The notes under the pieces were generated by a model. It had not been told where the DNA came from and did no database searches. It saw only the letters and a program-made list of their open reading frames with translations. A stretch of 64,000 nucleotides of DNA from Kluyvera sp047971185 (GTDB taxonomy: Bacteria > Pseudomonadota > Gammaproteobacteria > Enterobacterales > Enterobacteriaceae), in assembly GCF_047971185.1 (NCBI RefSeq), contig NZ_JBKDZH010000056.1, positions 6,932 through 70,931 on the forward strand, given 5' to 3'. The stretch's first letter is position 1; each line of letters starts with the position of its first letter. Below, piece by piece: positions 1-8,748 of this stretch. The position numbers were made by a program, and so were the translations under genes.

Positions 1-189
1 CTGCCTGTGGTGCGCTACTACAGCTATATCGAAATTACCCGGCGGGCGCATCAAACCCTGTGGCGTGAGTACGAGCATCTGCAGCAGACGTTTGATAACT
101 TTGCCATTCAGCATATCCGCGATCAGGAGGATATTTACCCGGTGTTCCGCGAGCTGTTCCATAAACAGGGTAGTACAGTCAAGGATTAA
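1..189 (+). CDS. yeaH: YeaH C-terminal fragment (UPF0229), cut by window start
   Basis: Only the last 62 codons are in the window; the reading frame is open from base 1 (Leu-Pro-Val-Val-Arg...) to TAA at 187-189. The residues match the C-terminal end of E. coli YeaH as I remember it, including the VRYYSYIEITRRAHQTLWRE stretch and the closing IYPVFRELFHKQ. YeaH is a VWA-domain-like protein of the UPF0229 family encoded next to the kinase yeaG in a general-stress (RpoS) operon; its exact role is unclear. The position just before dgcJ agrees with E. coli order, although E. coli has yeaI in between and it is absent here. The fragment has no start of its own. Confidence 0.88.
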   Translation: MPVVRYYSYIEITRRAHQTLWREYEHLQQTFDNFAIQHIRDQEDIYPVFRELFHKQGSTVKD

Positions 190-435
190 TCAATATCAAT
201 CAGCCAGTTAACATATGTTTCTGGCTGATTGCCTACCCCACAAAATAACATCAGGATACTTTTGGGCCCTCTGGCGCAGAGAGGTACAGGGATAAAAGGA
301 GATAAATCAGCGGCCTCGTCACAGAAAGCCCTCCCCCGATATTCGTAATACATTTTCGTGGCTAATGCTTTGCTAGTGATAGCGCCCCGCACATGGTAAA
401 ATTTCACATTACACGGAAGAACTTATAATTTCGCC

Positions 436-1917
436 ATGAAACTGCAAAACAAAATACTCCGCTTCGTGATTTCATCCGGCGTGGTAATACTGACATCCTC
501 ATTTCTGATCTATGAGTTAATCTCAAGTCATCGGGATATGACGGATTATATGCGATATATCATAGACAAAGGAGAATCGGCCTTTCTCTATGATAAATAT
601 CAGAACCAGCTGATTATATCGCAACTCTCGCGAAAGATGGATGAAGCCCCTACCGTTGATGCGGCCACGAGAGCTTGTGACAGCGTGCAGCGCCTGGGCA
701 ATGTTGTCGGTCTGAACATTGACGGCCACAGCTACTCACCGCTCAAGGGTTCATTAACTGCGGGCAAAACGCCCTGCTCACAGTGGGTCCAGGACCTCCC
801 TATGCTTGAGGCGTTTGATAGCGCAATTAGCAACGATATTGTCTGGAATCCCCTACTGCCTGACGATCTCAGACCGGAAAAGCGTTTTCGCTATTACATT
901 GATTTGGTGAATCAATATATTTATTTTAATTCACCAGTCGTAATTAAAGACCCAACTTTAACCAGCTGGAATTTTCTTTATGGCGCACGTCTGGGAATTT
1001 CATCAGCCAGTCTGGAGAATTTATTTCTTGGTCGTACGGTGGTCTCCAGTATTTATGTCGACACCTTCACTCGTAAGAATATCTTAACTTTTCTGACGCC
1101 GGTTTATCGCCAGGAGCAGTTGAAAGGTATTGTCATGGTCGACCTGTCGCATCAGGATATGCGAGAAATTTTCTACACCCGCGATCGCCCGCTGGTCTGG
1201 CGTTACCTCGATATTTCGTTTACCGATTCCGACAACAACGCCAACATCGAGGTTCATCGCAGCGCGGCGCATTTGCTGAGCTACGTCAACTACTCGCGCC
1301 CGCTGGCGGAAAACATGCACGTGGTGCTGTCGCTGGACGTGATGTATTTCCTGCTCAGCTCCTGGAAACTGTTCCTCTTCTACCTGCTTACGACAGCAGT
1401 ACTGCTGCACCTTGTACGCACCCATTTCCGCCTTTATCGGATGGTCAGCAAAGAGAACATCAGCGATTCGCTCACCGGATTGTATAACCGTAAAATCCTC
1501 TCACCGGTGCAAAGCATGCGCCTTCAGCGGCTGACCGAACAGGGCGCGAGCATCGTGATCATCGCGCTGGATCTCGACAAACTGAAGCATATTAATGACA
1601 CCTGGGGACACAACGAAGGCGACCGGGCGATTATCATGCTGGCGCAGGCCATCTCCGCGACGGTACGCAAAAGCGACTATGCCGTGCGTCTTGGCGGCGA
1701 CGAGTTCTGCATTATTCTGGTGGACTACGACGAGAAGGACGCGCAGTTAATTCCACAGCGAATCAAGGAACAACTGGCGCTTATCGACGACGATAATCGC
1801 GTCAGCTTCTCGTGGGGCGCCTATAAAATGTGCGTCGGGGACAATCTCGACGGCGCGATGGAAATTGCCGACCAACGTCTGTACCAGCAAAAGAAGCAGC
1901 GCCATCACGACACCTGA
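436..1917 (+). CDS. dgcJ: Membrane diguanylate cyclase DgcJ (YeaJ)
   Basis: Makes cyclic di-GMP from two GTP at the inner membrane. The 493-residue protein has an N-terminal membrane segment (about residues 9-28), a periplasmic sensory region (about 30-300), a second membrane segment (about 305-325) and a cytoplasmic GGDEF domain (about 340-490). The active-site motif LGGDEFC is intact, and an RKSD inhibitory I-site lies five residues before it, so product feedback inhibition is expected. It resembles E. coli YeaJ along its whole length, including LFGRTVVSSIY-like and SDSLTGLYNRKIL motifs. It is followed after 20 bp by yeaK. In E. coli DgcJ contributes to motility control; here curli genes in the same window are possible downstream beneficiaries (inference). 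Confidence 0.93.
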   Translation: MKLQNKILRFVISSGVVILTSSFLIYELISSHRDMTDYMRYIIDKGESAFLYDKYQNQLIISQLSRKMDEAPTVDAATRACDSVQRLGNVVGLNIDGHSYSPLKGSLTAGKTPCSQWVQDLPMLEAFDSAISNDIVWNPLLPDDLRPEKRFRYYIDLVNQYIYFNSPVVIKDPTLTSWNFLYGARLGISSASLENLFLGRTVVSSIYVDTFTRKNILTFLTPVYRQEQLKGIVMVDLSHQDMREIFYTRDRPLVWRYLDISFTDSDNNANIEVHRSAAHLLSYVNYSRPLAENMHVVLSLDVMYFLLSSWKLFLFYLLTTAVLLHLVRTHFRLYRMVSKENISDSLTGLYNRKILSPVQSMRLQRLTEQGASIVIIALDLDKLKHINDTWGHNEGDRAIIMLAQAISATVRKSDYAVRLGGDEFCIILVDYDEKDAQLIPQRIKEQLALIDDDNRVSFSWGAYKMCVGDNLDGAMEIADQRLYQQKKQRHHDT

Positions 1918-1937
1918 CAGCATTAGGGGAGAAAAAC

Positions 1938-2438
1938 ATGATTGAGCCCGTATCACCCAACATCCACCAGCAGCTGCTGGCCCTGCTCGACGGCCAGCAG
2001 GCGCGCTACCGGGTGATGGAGCATGAAGCGGTAGGTAAATGTGAAGCCGTGTCGGAAATTCGCGGCACCGCGCTGGGCCAGGGCGCGAAAGCGCTGGTGT
2101 GCAAGGTAAAAGGCAACGGCGTCAACCAGCACGTGCTGGCGATCCTCGCCGCCGACCAGCAGGCCGACCTGTCGCGCCTGGCGCATCACGTTGGCGGGCT
2201 GAAGGCCTCGCTGGCCAGCCCCACCGAAGTGGATGCGCTGACGGCCTGCGTTTTTGGCGCCATCCCGCCGTTTAGCTTTCACCGCGCGCTGCGTCTTATT
2301 GCCGACCCGCTGCTGTTTGAACGCTTCGATGAAATTGCCTTTAACGCCGGCAGCCTGGAAAAATCGGTCATTCTCAACACCGCCGACTACCTGCGCATCG
2401 CCCAGCCGGAGCTGGTTGCCTTCCGCCGTCAGTCCTGA
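1938..2438 (+). CDS. yeaK: YeaK, mischarged aminoacyl-tRNA deacylase
   Basis: YbaK/ProRS-editing-domain protein of 166 residues that hydrolyses wrongly charged aminoacyl-tRNA in trans; E. coli YeaK is reported to act on seryl- and threonyl-type mischarged tRNAs. The central block from HEAVGKCEAVSEIRGTALGQ through KALVCKVKGNGVNQHVLAIL is nearly identical to E. coli. The start at 1938 is chosen because GGGGAGAAAA lies just upstream and the protein length then equals the family's; a longer in-frame extension would run inside dgcJ. It is probably co-transcribed with dgcJ. The next E. coli neighbour, yoaI, is missing and a sugar-utilisation pair sits there instead. Confidence 0.92.
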   Translation: MIEPVSPNIHQQLLALLDGQQARYRVMEHEAVGKCEAVSEIRGTALGQGAKALVCKVKGNGVNQHVLAILAADQQADLSRLAHHVGGLKASLASPTEVDALTACVFGAIPPFSFHRALRLIADPLLFERFDEIAFNAGSLEKSVILNTADYLRIAQPELVAFRRQS

Positions 2439-2546
2439 CGCCCTCTCTTCAATCTGACTTACCCCTTCATTTGCCGGATATCAATCCGGTGAATGAATCG
2501 TTGCGCCCGTGTTACGTACTTTTTGTTACCGGTATCACGTAAAGCA

Positions 2547-2558
2547 GTTTACGTAAAC
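2547..2558. promoter_or_regulatory. Perfect 12-bp palindrome GTTTACGTAAAC, candidate operator
   Basis: GTTTACGTAAAC is an exact palindrome in the 216-bp gap between yeaK and the GPH transporter gene, with two further TTACGTA/TCACGTAAA half-site-like copies just upstream (about 2512-2543). This layout suits a dimeric sugar repressor or activator of the downstream pair. No regulator gene is adjacent, so the binding protein is unknown. Confidence 0.35.
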
Positions 2559-2654
2559 GTAATACGGAATATCGCAATTGTTAACTCCCCGCACCCATCC
2601 ACACTATATGGCGTCTTTCCCCACAATTGTACCTTAACGACACCAGGTGACATG

Positions 2655-3998
2655 ATGAATACAAAAGTTACCCGTAAAGAAAAGATCAGCTATGGATTGG
2701 GCGACATGGCCAGCCACATCGGGCTGGATAACGTCATTATCTTCTTAACCTTCTACTATACCGACGTGGTGGGCCTACCGGCCGCCTTTGTCGGCACCAT
2801 GTTCTTACTGGCCCGCACCGCCGACGCCATCATCGACCCGGCAATGGGCTATATGGCTGACCGCACGCGTTCTCGCTGGGGTAAATTCCGCCCATGGATG
2901 CTGTGGCTGGCCCTGCCGTTTGGTGTTAGCTGCCTGCTGACTTACGCCGTACCGCAGTCGCTGGACATGTCCGGCAAGATGATTTTCGCCAGCGTCAGCT
3001 ACACCTTTATGATGCTGATGTATACCGCCATCAACATCCCCTACTGTTCAATGGGGGCGGTGATCACTCCGGATAACGACGAACGCATTTCGCTACAGTC
3101 CTGGCGCTTTTTCCTCGCCACCCTCGGCGGCGCGATGTCGACGTTCTTTATGATGCCGCTGGCCGAATATCTCGGCGGCGCGGACAAGCTGGCGGGCTAT
3201 CGCTGGGCGATGGCGATTATGGCCAGCGCCGCGGTCATTATGTTCTGGTTCTGCTTTGCTAACACCCGCGAGCGCATCAAAGCCCCCGCCACCCACAATA
3301 ACTATCTCGCGGAACTGCGCGATTTGCTGCGCAATGACCAGTGGCGCGTCGTCGCCGTACTGGTGATGACCAACATTGGTTTCGGCGTTATCCGCCTGGG
3401 CGCGATGATGTATTTCGTCACCTACTACCTCGGTAACGCTGCCTACTTTATGTGGATGCTGGCCGCACATATTATCGGCAAGGCCGCCGGCAGCCTGCTG
3501 GCGAAACGGTTGACCCGCAACGCCAATAAGGTACAGATGTTCGGCTACTGTTCCGTGCTGGCCGGGCTGCTGAGCATCGGGCTATTCTTCGCCCCGAAAG
3601 CGGTACTGGTGCTGGTTCCGCTCACCTTTATCGTCTCCACCCTTTATCAGTCTACGACCACCCTGATGTGGGTCATGATGGCCGACGTCGCCGACTACGG
3701 CGAATGGCGTCAGGGCAAACGTATGGACGGCATTATCTTCTCGACCTTCCTGGCCGTGCTTAAGCTGGGTATGGCGCTGAGCGGGGCCATCGTCGGCTGG
3801 ACGCTCGGCTTCAGCGGCTACGTCGCCAACGCGCCGGAGCAAACGCCGCTGGCGATGCACTGCATCGTCGCGCTCTTTACCGTGGTGCCGGGCCTGCTGT
3901 CGCTCGGCGCATTCATCACCCTGCGCTGGTACAAGCTCGACGACCACACCATGCAGGAAATCAATCTCGCGAAAACCCAATCTCTCGTTAAAGGATGA
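2655..3998 (+). CDS. GPH-family sugar:cation symporter (YicJ-like)
   Basis: Inner-membrane transporter of the glycoside-pentoside-hexuronide (GPH) branch of the MFS, about 447 residues and 12 predicted membrane segments. It shares with E. coli YicJ and MelB the N-terminal pattern KEKISYGLGDMASHI, the TRSRWGKFRPW loop and the VADYGEW motif in the second half. The frame stays open far upstream (from 2493), but the ATG at 2655 follows AGGTGA at 2645-2650 and gives the family's usual N-terminus; 2652 is an alternative. A GH31 glycosidase follows after 7 bp, so the two form an operon: import of a glycoside, then cytoplasmic hydrolysis. YicJ pairs with the alpha-xylosidase YicI in the same way, but the substrate here is not proven. 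Confidence 0.88.
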   Translation: MNTKVTRKEKISYGLGDMASHIGLDNVIIFLTFYYTDVVGLPAAFVGTMFLLARTADAIIDPAMGYMADRTRSRWGKFRPWMLWLALPFGVSCLLTYAVPQSLDMSGKMIFASVSYTFMMLMYTAINIPYCSMGAVITPDNDERISLQSWRFFLATLGGAMSTFFMMPLAEYLGGADKLAGYRWAMAIMASAAVIMFWFCFANTRERIKAPATHNNYLAELRDLLRNDQWRVVAVLVMTNIGFGVIRLGAMMYFVTYYLGNAAYFMWMLAAHIIGKAAGSLLAKRLTRNANKVQMFGYCSVLAGLLSIGLFFAPKAVLVLVPLTFIVSTLYQSTTTLMWVMMADVADYGEWRQGKRMDGIIFSTFLAVLKLGMALSGAIVGWTLGFSGYVANAPEQTPLAMHCIVALFTVVPGLLSLGAFITLRWYKLDDHTMQEINLAKTQSLVKG

Positions 3999-4005
3999 GC
4001 CAACC

Positions 4006-6042
4006 ATGAGCGAATTAATTCAGCACGCGAACGCTATTGAATGGCGTTTTGAACGACAGATCCTGCGCATTGAACCGTGGGGAGAAAACAGCCTGCGCGT
4101 GCGCGCCACCTGCGCTCCGGCGTTCAACGATGAACTGCACGCGCTGTTACCACCGGACAGCGGTCAGGCCGTCATTGCGCAGGATGCGGAAACGTTGACC
4201 TTAGCCCACGGCAACATTCGCGCGGTGCTGAACCTCAAAGGACAACTGGCGTTTTATAACCAGCGCGGCGAGCTGCTGCTGGAAGAGATGTGGCGTCAGC
4301 GTTCAACCGGTGGGATTGGCGCCAGCGAAAAGAGCCAGGACAAATACGTCAGCGCCCTGAAGCTGGACGGCCGCGAATTTAAACCGCTGCCCGGCGGCAA
4401 ATACCAGCTCACGGTACGTTTTGAATCCCGCGACGGCGAGCGGCTGTACGGTATGGGCCAGTACCAGCAGCCGTGGCTGGATCTCAAAGGCTGCTCGCTG
4501 GAGCTTGCCCAGCGCAACTCGCAGGCCAGCGTGCCCTTTTTACAGTCCAGCCTCGGCTACGGCCTGCTGTGGAACAACCCGGCCATCGGGGAAGCGCGGC
4601 TTGCGAAAAACCACACCGAGTGGACGGCGCGCGTTACCGAAGAGATGGACTACTGGATCACCGCGGGGGATAGCGTCGCGCAGGTCACCCGCCAGTACGC
4701 CCGCGCCACCGGCACGCCGCCGCCCGCCCCGGCGTTTATCAGTGGGCTGTGGCAGTGCAAGCTGCGCTACCGCAATCAGCAGGAGGTGCTGGAGGTTGCC
4801 CGTGAATACCGCCGACGCAATCTGCCGCTATCGGTGATGGTGATCGACTTTTTCCACTGGCCGAACCAGGGGACCTGGTGTTTTGACCCGGTGGACTGGC
4901 CGGACCCGCAGGCGATGGTCGACGAACTGGAATCGCTGGGCATCAAGCTGATGGTTTCAGTCTGGCCGACGGTGGAAGCGCGCAGTCCGCTGTTCCCGCA
5001 GATGAAGGCCAAAGGCTGGCTGGTTACCAGCGACCGGGGCGTGCAGGTCAACCTCGACTTTATGGGCAACACCACCTTCTTCGATGCCACCCACCCGCAG
5101 GCGCGCCGGTTCGTCTGGGAGACGGTGAAGAAAAACTACTACGATCTCGGCATCAAGCTGTTCTGGCTGGACGAAGCGGAGCCGGAATACCGCGCTTATG
5201 ATTTTGACAACTACCGCTATCACGCGGGCCCGGTGCTGGAGGTTGGCAACCGTTACCCGCGCGATTTTGCCCAGGGTTTCTACGACGGCCTGCGCGAGGC
5301 GGGCGAGCGCGATATCGTCAACCTGGTGCGCTGTAGCTGGGCGGGCAGCCAGCGCTACGGCGTGCTGGCGTGGTCCGGCGATGTGCACTCTTCATTCCAC
5401 GCCTTCCGCAATCAGCTGGCGGCCGGGCTGAATATGGGGCTGGCGGGCATTCCATGGTGGACCACCGATATCGGCGGTTTCCAGGGCGGCAATATTCACG
5501 ATCCGGCGTTCCACGAACTGCTGATTCGCTGGTTCCAGTGGGCGGTATTCTGCCCGGTGCTGCGTATGCATGGCTACCGTGAACCGCGCGTGCAGCCGCC
5601 GGAAAGCTACCGTCACGGCATTCCGCAGTGCGACAGCGGCTCGCCGAACGAGCTATGGAGCTACGGCGAGGAAAACTACGCCATCATGCAGCGCTGGCTT
5701 GAGGTGCGGGAAAGCCTGCGTCCCTACATTGATGCGCTGTATGACAATACCCACCGCCACGGTGACCCGCTGATGCGTCCGCTGTTCTGGCACTACCCGG
5801 ACGAGCCGCAGAGCTGGCAGACGGAGGATCAGTATCTATTCGGCGAAGATCTGCTGGTCGCGCCGGTGATGCACGCCGGGCAGCGTCAGCGTGACGTCTG
5901 GTTACCGAGCGGCAACGCCTGGATTGGCCTTGATGGCGAGCGCTATCAGGGCGGACAGCGGATCGCCGTCGCCGCCGGGCTGGAGACGATTCCTCTGTTT
6001 ATTCGCGAAGGTAGCCCATTAATCACGGTATTGGCCAAATAA
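4006..6042 (+). CDS. Cytoplasmic GH31 alpha-glycosidase (alpha-glucosidase/alpha-xylosidase type)
   Basis: Glycoside hydrolase family 31 enzyme, 678 residues. An N-terminal beta-sandwich region (about 1-230, with RLYGMGQYQ and AQRNSQASVPF) precedes a TIM barrel (about 235-570). The nucleophile is probably the Asp in KLFWLDEAEPEY (near residue 387) and the acid/base the Asp in LAWSGDVHSSF (near 458). A C-terminal beta domain follows (LFGEDLLVAPV, IPLFIREGS). There is no signal peptide, so it acts inside the cell on sugar brought in by the GPH symporter 7 bp upstream. It is about 90 residues shorter than my recollection of E. coli YicI and diverged from it, so the precise linkage (xyloside or glucoside) cannot be read from sequence. 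The pair interrupts the yeaK-yeaL order. Confidence 0.88.
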   Translation: MSELIQHANAIEWRFERQILRIEPWGENSLRVRATCAPAFNDELHALLPPDSGQAVIAQDAETLTLAHGNIRAVLNLKGQLAFYNQRGELLLEEMWRQRSTGGIGASEKSQDKYVSALKLDGREFKPLPGGKYQLTVRFESRDGERLYGMGQYQQPWLDLKGCSLELAQRNSQASVPFLQSSLGYGLLWNNPAIGEARLAKNHTEWTARVTEEMDYWITAGDSVAQVTRQYARATGTPPPAPAFISGLWQCKLRYRNQQEVLEVAREYRRRNLPLSVMVIDFFHWPNQGTWCFDPVDWPDPQAMVDELESLGIKLMVSVWPTVEARSPLFPQMKAKGWLVTSDRGVQVNLDFMGNTTFFDATHPQARRFVWETVKKNYYDLGIKLFWLDEAEPEYRAYDFDNYRYHAGPVLEVGNRYPRDFAQGFYDGLREAGERDIVNLVRCSWAGSQRYGVLAWSGDVHSSFHAFRNQLAAGLNMGLAGIPWWTTDIGGFQGGNIHDPAFHELLIRWFQWAVFCPVLRMHGYREPRVQPPESYRHGIPQCDSGSPNELWSYGEENYAIMQRWLEVRESLRPYIDALYDNTHRHGDPLMRPLFWHYPDEPQSWQTEDQYLFGEDLLVAPVMHAGQRQRDVWLPSGNAWIGLDGERYQGGQRIAVAAGLETIPLFIREGSPLITVLAK

Positions 6043-6129
6043 TCAGGCAAATGCCTGAAATCCATTACTAAGATTGAAAAAGACCTGTTTACGCGCCGCT
6101 TCTTGCGTAGAGTAGACAAACGAAAATAC

Positions 6130-6163
6130 GTAGCCCGGTTAAGCGTCGCGACGCCGTGGCTAC
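6130..6163. repeat. REP-like palindromic element
   Basis: GTAGCC at 6130-6135 pairs with GGCTAC at 6158-6163 around an inner GCGTCGCGACGC palindrome. This is the layout of enterobacterial REP units found between genes. It lies between the GH31 gene and yeaL. Confidence 0.5.
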
Positions 6164-6205
6164 GAAATGCTGTCTTTTTCTCTTTTTGGCAAGGATTACC
6201 GTTCT

Positions 6206-6652
6206 ATGCTCGATACCACTCTGCTGATCCTTCTGGGTCTGGCTGCGCTCGGCTTCGTGAGCCACAACACCACCGTCGCCGTCTCCATTCTTGTTCTGAT
6301 CATCATCCGCGTTACGCCGCTGAGCACCTTTTTCCCGTGGGTGGAAAAACAGGGGCTTAGTATCGGCATCATCATTCTCACCATCAGCGTTATGGCACCC
6401 ATTGCCAGCGGTGCGCTGCCCGCCAGTACGCTGATTCACTCTTTCGGCAACTGGAAATCACTGGTCGCTATCGCCGTTGGGGTGTTTGTCTCCTGGCTTG
6501 GCGGACGCGGCGTCACGCTGATGGGCAGCCAGCCGCATCTGGTGGCAGGGCTGCTGATAGGCACCGTGCTCGGCGTCGCGCTGTTTCGCGGCGTGCCGGT
6601 GGGGCCGCTGATTGCCGCAGGCCTGGTCTCGCTGCTTATTGGGAAGTCGTAG
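6206..6652 (+). CDS. yeaL: YeaL, DUF441 inner-membrane protein
   Basis: A 148-residue hydrophobic protein with four or five membrane segments, nearly identical to E. coli YeaL (LLILLGLAALGFVSHNTTVA, RVTPLSTFFPW, LGGRGVTLMGSQPHLVAGLL). DUF441 members have no established function. The ATG at 6206 gives the family length; an in-frame ATG at 6167 would add 13 residues that the family lacks. Its last 17 bases overlap the 3' end of the convergent nimR gene. Confidence 0.9.
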   Translation: MLDTTLLILLGLAALGFVSHNTTVAVSILVLIIIRVTPLSTFFPWVEKQGLSIGIIILTISVMAPIASGALPASTLIHSFGNWKSLVAIAVGVFVSWLGGRGVTLMGSQPHLVAGLLIGTVLGVALFRGVPVGPLIAAGLVSLLIGKS

Positions 6653-7427
6653 CCAGCGCCGCCAGATAACGCCCCGGCGTTTGCCCTAGCCCTTTGCGGA
6701 ACATGGTGATAAACGCCGTGGTGGAGTCGTAGCCCAGCGATAGCGCAACCTGCTGAACGTTCAGGCCGCGCACCAGCATCTGTAGCGCGAGGATCAGCTG
6801 CAGCTGATGGCGCCAGCGGCGAAAGTTCAGCCCGGTCTCCTTGACCACCAGTCGCGCCAGATTGCGCTCGCTCATGGCAAAGCGGCTGGCCCACTGCGCC
6901 AGCGTCTGCCACTGCGCCGGTTCAGCTTCCATCGTCTCCACCATGACGCGAATTTTCGGATGCGCGGAGACCGGTAGCTGGAGCTGCTGCTCCGGCTGCT
7001 GCGGCAGCTCGTCAAACAGCACCTGTATCAACCGCTGGCTTTCTGCCGTCATACGCGCGCCTTCGTCCCGCTCGGCCAGCGTTAAAATCAGCTCCCGCAC
7101 CAGCGGCGATATTTTCAGCGTGCAACAGTGAGCGGGCATCTGCGCCGCCCCCGGCTCGATAAACAAAAAGCACAGCTCCGCCTGTGGCGTGGCGCGGTTG
7201 CTGTGGGGGACTTCGCCGGGGATCCACACCGCAAACTGCGGCGGCACCATCCACATTGCGTTTTCCACCTCGCAGGTGATCGCCCCGTGAAGCGCCAGAA
7301 TCAGCTGCCCCTTACGGTGCTGATGCTGGGGAATATGCTGCTCCCCTTCAACCACCTGAATACCAAAGGCCACCGCGGCGTCATCGTGGCTGTCCGGGTG
7401 ATAGCCGCCTAAACCGAGTCCGAGCAT
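6636..7427 (-). CDS. nimR: AraC-family regulator NimR (YeaM)
   Basis: Transcription factor of 263 residues. An N-terminal cupin-like sensing region (HQHRKGQLILALHG, PPQFAVWIPGEVPHSN) is followed by a C-terminal AraC double helix-turn-helix (about 160-255; MSERNLARLVVKETGLNFRRW and VALSLGYDSTTAFITMFRKGLG). In E. coli NimR represses the divergent nimT, encoding a 2-nitroimidazole exporter, and the same head-to-head arrangement is kept here across a 99-bp gap that should hold both promoters. The gene's stop lies inside the end of yeaL on the other strand. Confidence 0.9.
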   Translation of the reverse strand: MLGLGLGGYHPDSHDDAAVAFGIQVVEGEQHIPQHQHRKGQLILALHGAITCEVENAMWMVPPQFAVWIPGEVPHSNRATPQAELCFLFIEPGAAQMPAHCCTLKISPLVRELILTLAERDEGARMTAESQRLIQVLFDELPQQPEQQLQLPVSAHPKIRVMVETMEAEPAQWQTLAQWASRFAMSERNLARLVVKETGLNFRRWRHQLQLILALQMLVRGLNVQQVALSLGYDSTTAFITMFRKGLGQTPGRYLAALATTSQ

Positions 7428-7526
7428 TATTTTGTCCGAATTTAGCGATAATCTGTCATTTTAGCTTGATTTCAACGGCAGCTAAACCGGGTATCGTAGT
7501 TGCTCAATTTTCTGTTTGAGAACGCT

Positions 7527-8714
7527 ATGTCTGACGCTGTTGCTTCTTCACAACGCCGCTGGCTGTTGATTGTCGGTATTTTACTCATCGCTTCAACGCT
7601 ACGCGTCACCTTTACCGGCGCGGCACCGCTGCTTGACGCCATACGCGCCGAATATGGCCTGACCACCGCACAAACCGGGTTATTGACCACCCTGCCGCTG
7701 CTGGCCTTTGGGCTGGTATCGCCGCTGGCGGCCGGTATTGCCCGCCGACTGGGCATGGAACGCAGCCTGTTTATCGCCATGCTGCTGATTTGCGCCGGGA
7801 TCGCCGTGCGTTCCCTACCGTCCGTCGCGCTGATGTTTATCGGTACCGCGGTTATTGGCTGCGGGATCGCGCTGGGCAACGTGCTGCTGCCGGGCCTGAT
7901 TAAGCGGGATTTTTCCGGGCAGGTCGCCAAAATGACCGGAGCCTATTCCGTCACCATGGGGGCCGCGGCGGCGCTGGGCTCCGCGCTGGTGGTGCCGATT
8001 GCGCTGAGCGGCTTCGGCTGGCGCGGCGCGCTATTGCTGCTGATGGCCTTCCCGCTGCTGGCGCTGCTGCTGTGGTTACCGCAGTGGCGGGCATCGACGA
8101 CCGCCACCGTTTCCAGTAGCGGCGCGATGCACAACCGTGGGATCTGGCGCTCGGCGCTGGCCTGGCAGGTGACGCTGTTCCTCGGGCTGAACTCCCTGGT
8201 TTATTACGTGATTATTGGCTGGCTGCCCGCCATTTTGATTAGTCAGGGCTATAGCGAAGCGCAGGCCGGGTCGCTGCACGGCCTGCTCCAGCTGGCGACC
8301 GCGGCCCCCGGCTTTGCGATTCCGCTGATCCTCCATCGACTCAAAGATCAGCGAGGGATCGCCATCGTCGTGGCGCTGATGTGTGCGGTCAGCGCGCTGG
8401 GTTACTGGATCTTCCCCTCACAGGCGGCGGTGTGGACGGTGATTTTCGGCTTCGGTTCCGGCGCAACCATGATTCTGGGCCTGACCTTTATCGGGCTGCG
8501 CGCCAGTTCGGCGCACCAGGCCGCCGCGCTCTCAGGCATGGCGCAGGCCGTGGGGTATCTGCTGGCGGCCTGCGGGCCACCGCTGATGGGCAAAATGCAT
8601 GATGCCACCGGCGCCTGGCACCTGTCGCTGATGGCGGTCGCGGCGATTGCGCTGGTAATGGCGGTATTTGGCGGGCTGGCCGGGCGCGATAGAGAGATTC
8701 ACGTCGGTCAATAG
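7527..8714 (+). CDS. nimT: MFS exporter NimT (YeaN), 2-nitroimidazole efflux
   Basis: Inner-membrane drug exporter of 395 residues in the CynX/NimT branch of the MFS, with about 12 membrane helices and the conserved start RVTFTGAAPLLDAIRAEYGL. In E. coli the family member exports 2-nitroimidazole and is repressed by NimR; the head-to-head partner here is nimR. The ATG at 7527 is chosen over an in-frame start at 7500 because MSDAV begins the conserved protein. A GGCACACC/GGTGTGCC hairpin lies just after the stop. Confidence 0.9.
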   Translation: MSDAVASSQRRWLLIVGILLIASTLRVTFTGAAPLLDAIRAEYGLTTAQTGLLTTLPLLAFGLVSPLAAGIARRLGMERSLFIAMLLICAGIAVRSLPSVALMFIGTAVIGCGIALGNVLLPGLIKRDFSGQVAKMTGAYSVTMGAAAALGSALVVPIALSGFGWRGALLLLMAFPLLALLLWLPQWRASTTATVSSSGAMHNRGIWRSALAWQVTLFLGLNSLVYYVIIGWLPAILISQGYSEAQAGSLHGLLQLATAAPGFAIPLILHRLKDQRGIAIVVALMCAVSALGYWIFPSQAAVWTVIFGFGSGATMILGLTFIGLRASSAHQAAALSGMAQAVGYLLAACGPPLMGKMHDATGAWHLSLMAVAAIALVMAVFGGLAGRDREIHVGQ

Positions 8715-8721
8715 CGGGAGT

Positions 8722-8742
8722 GGCACACCAGGCCGGTGTGCC
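8722..8742. terminator. Hairpin between convergent nimT and amidotransferase-like gene
   Basis: GGCACACC (8722-8729) pairs perfectly with GGTGTGCC (8735-8742) over a 5-base loop, 8 bases past the nimT stop. The T-tract is weak (TCTGGTTT), so it may be only an end-stabilising hairpin. Confidence 0.4.
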
Positions 8743-8748
8743 TCTGGT

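Noticed and set aside
6043..6058. TCAGGC/GCCTGA hairpin right after the GH31 stop as terminator
   Set aside because: The stem is short and no T-tract follows.
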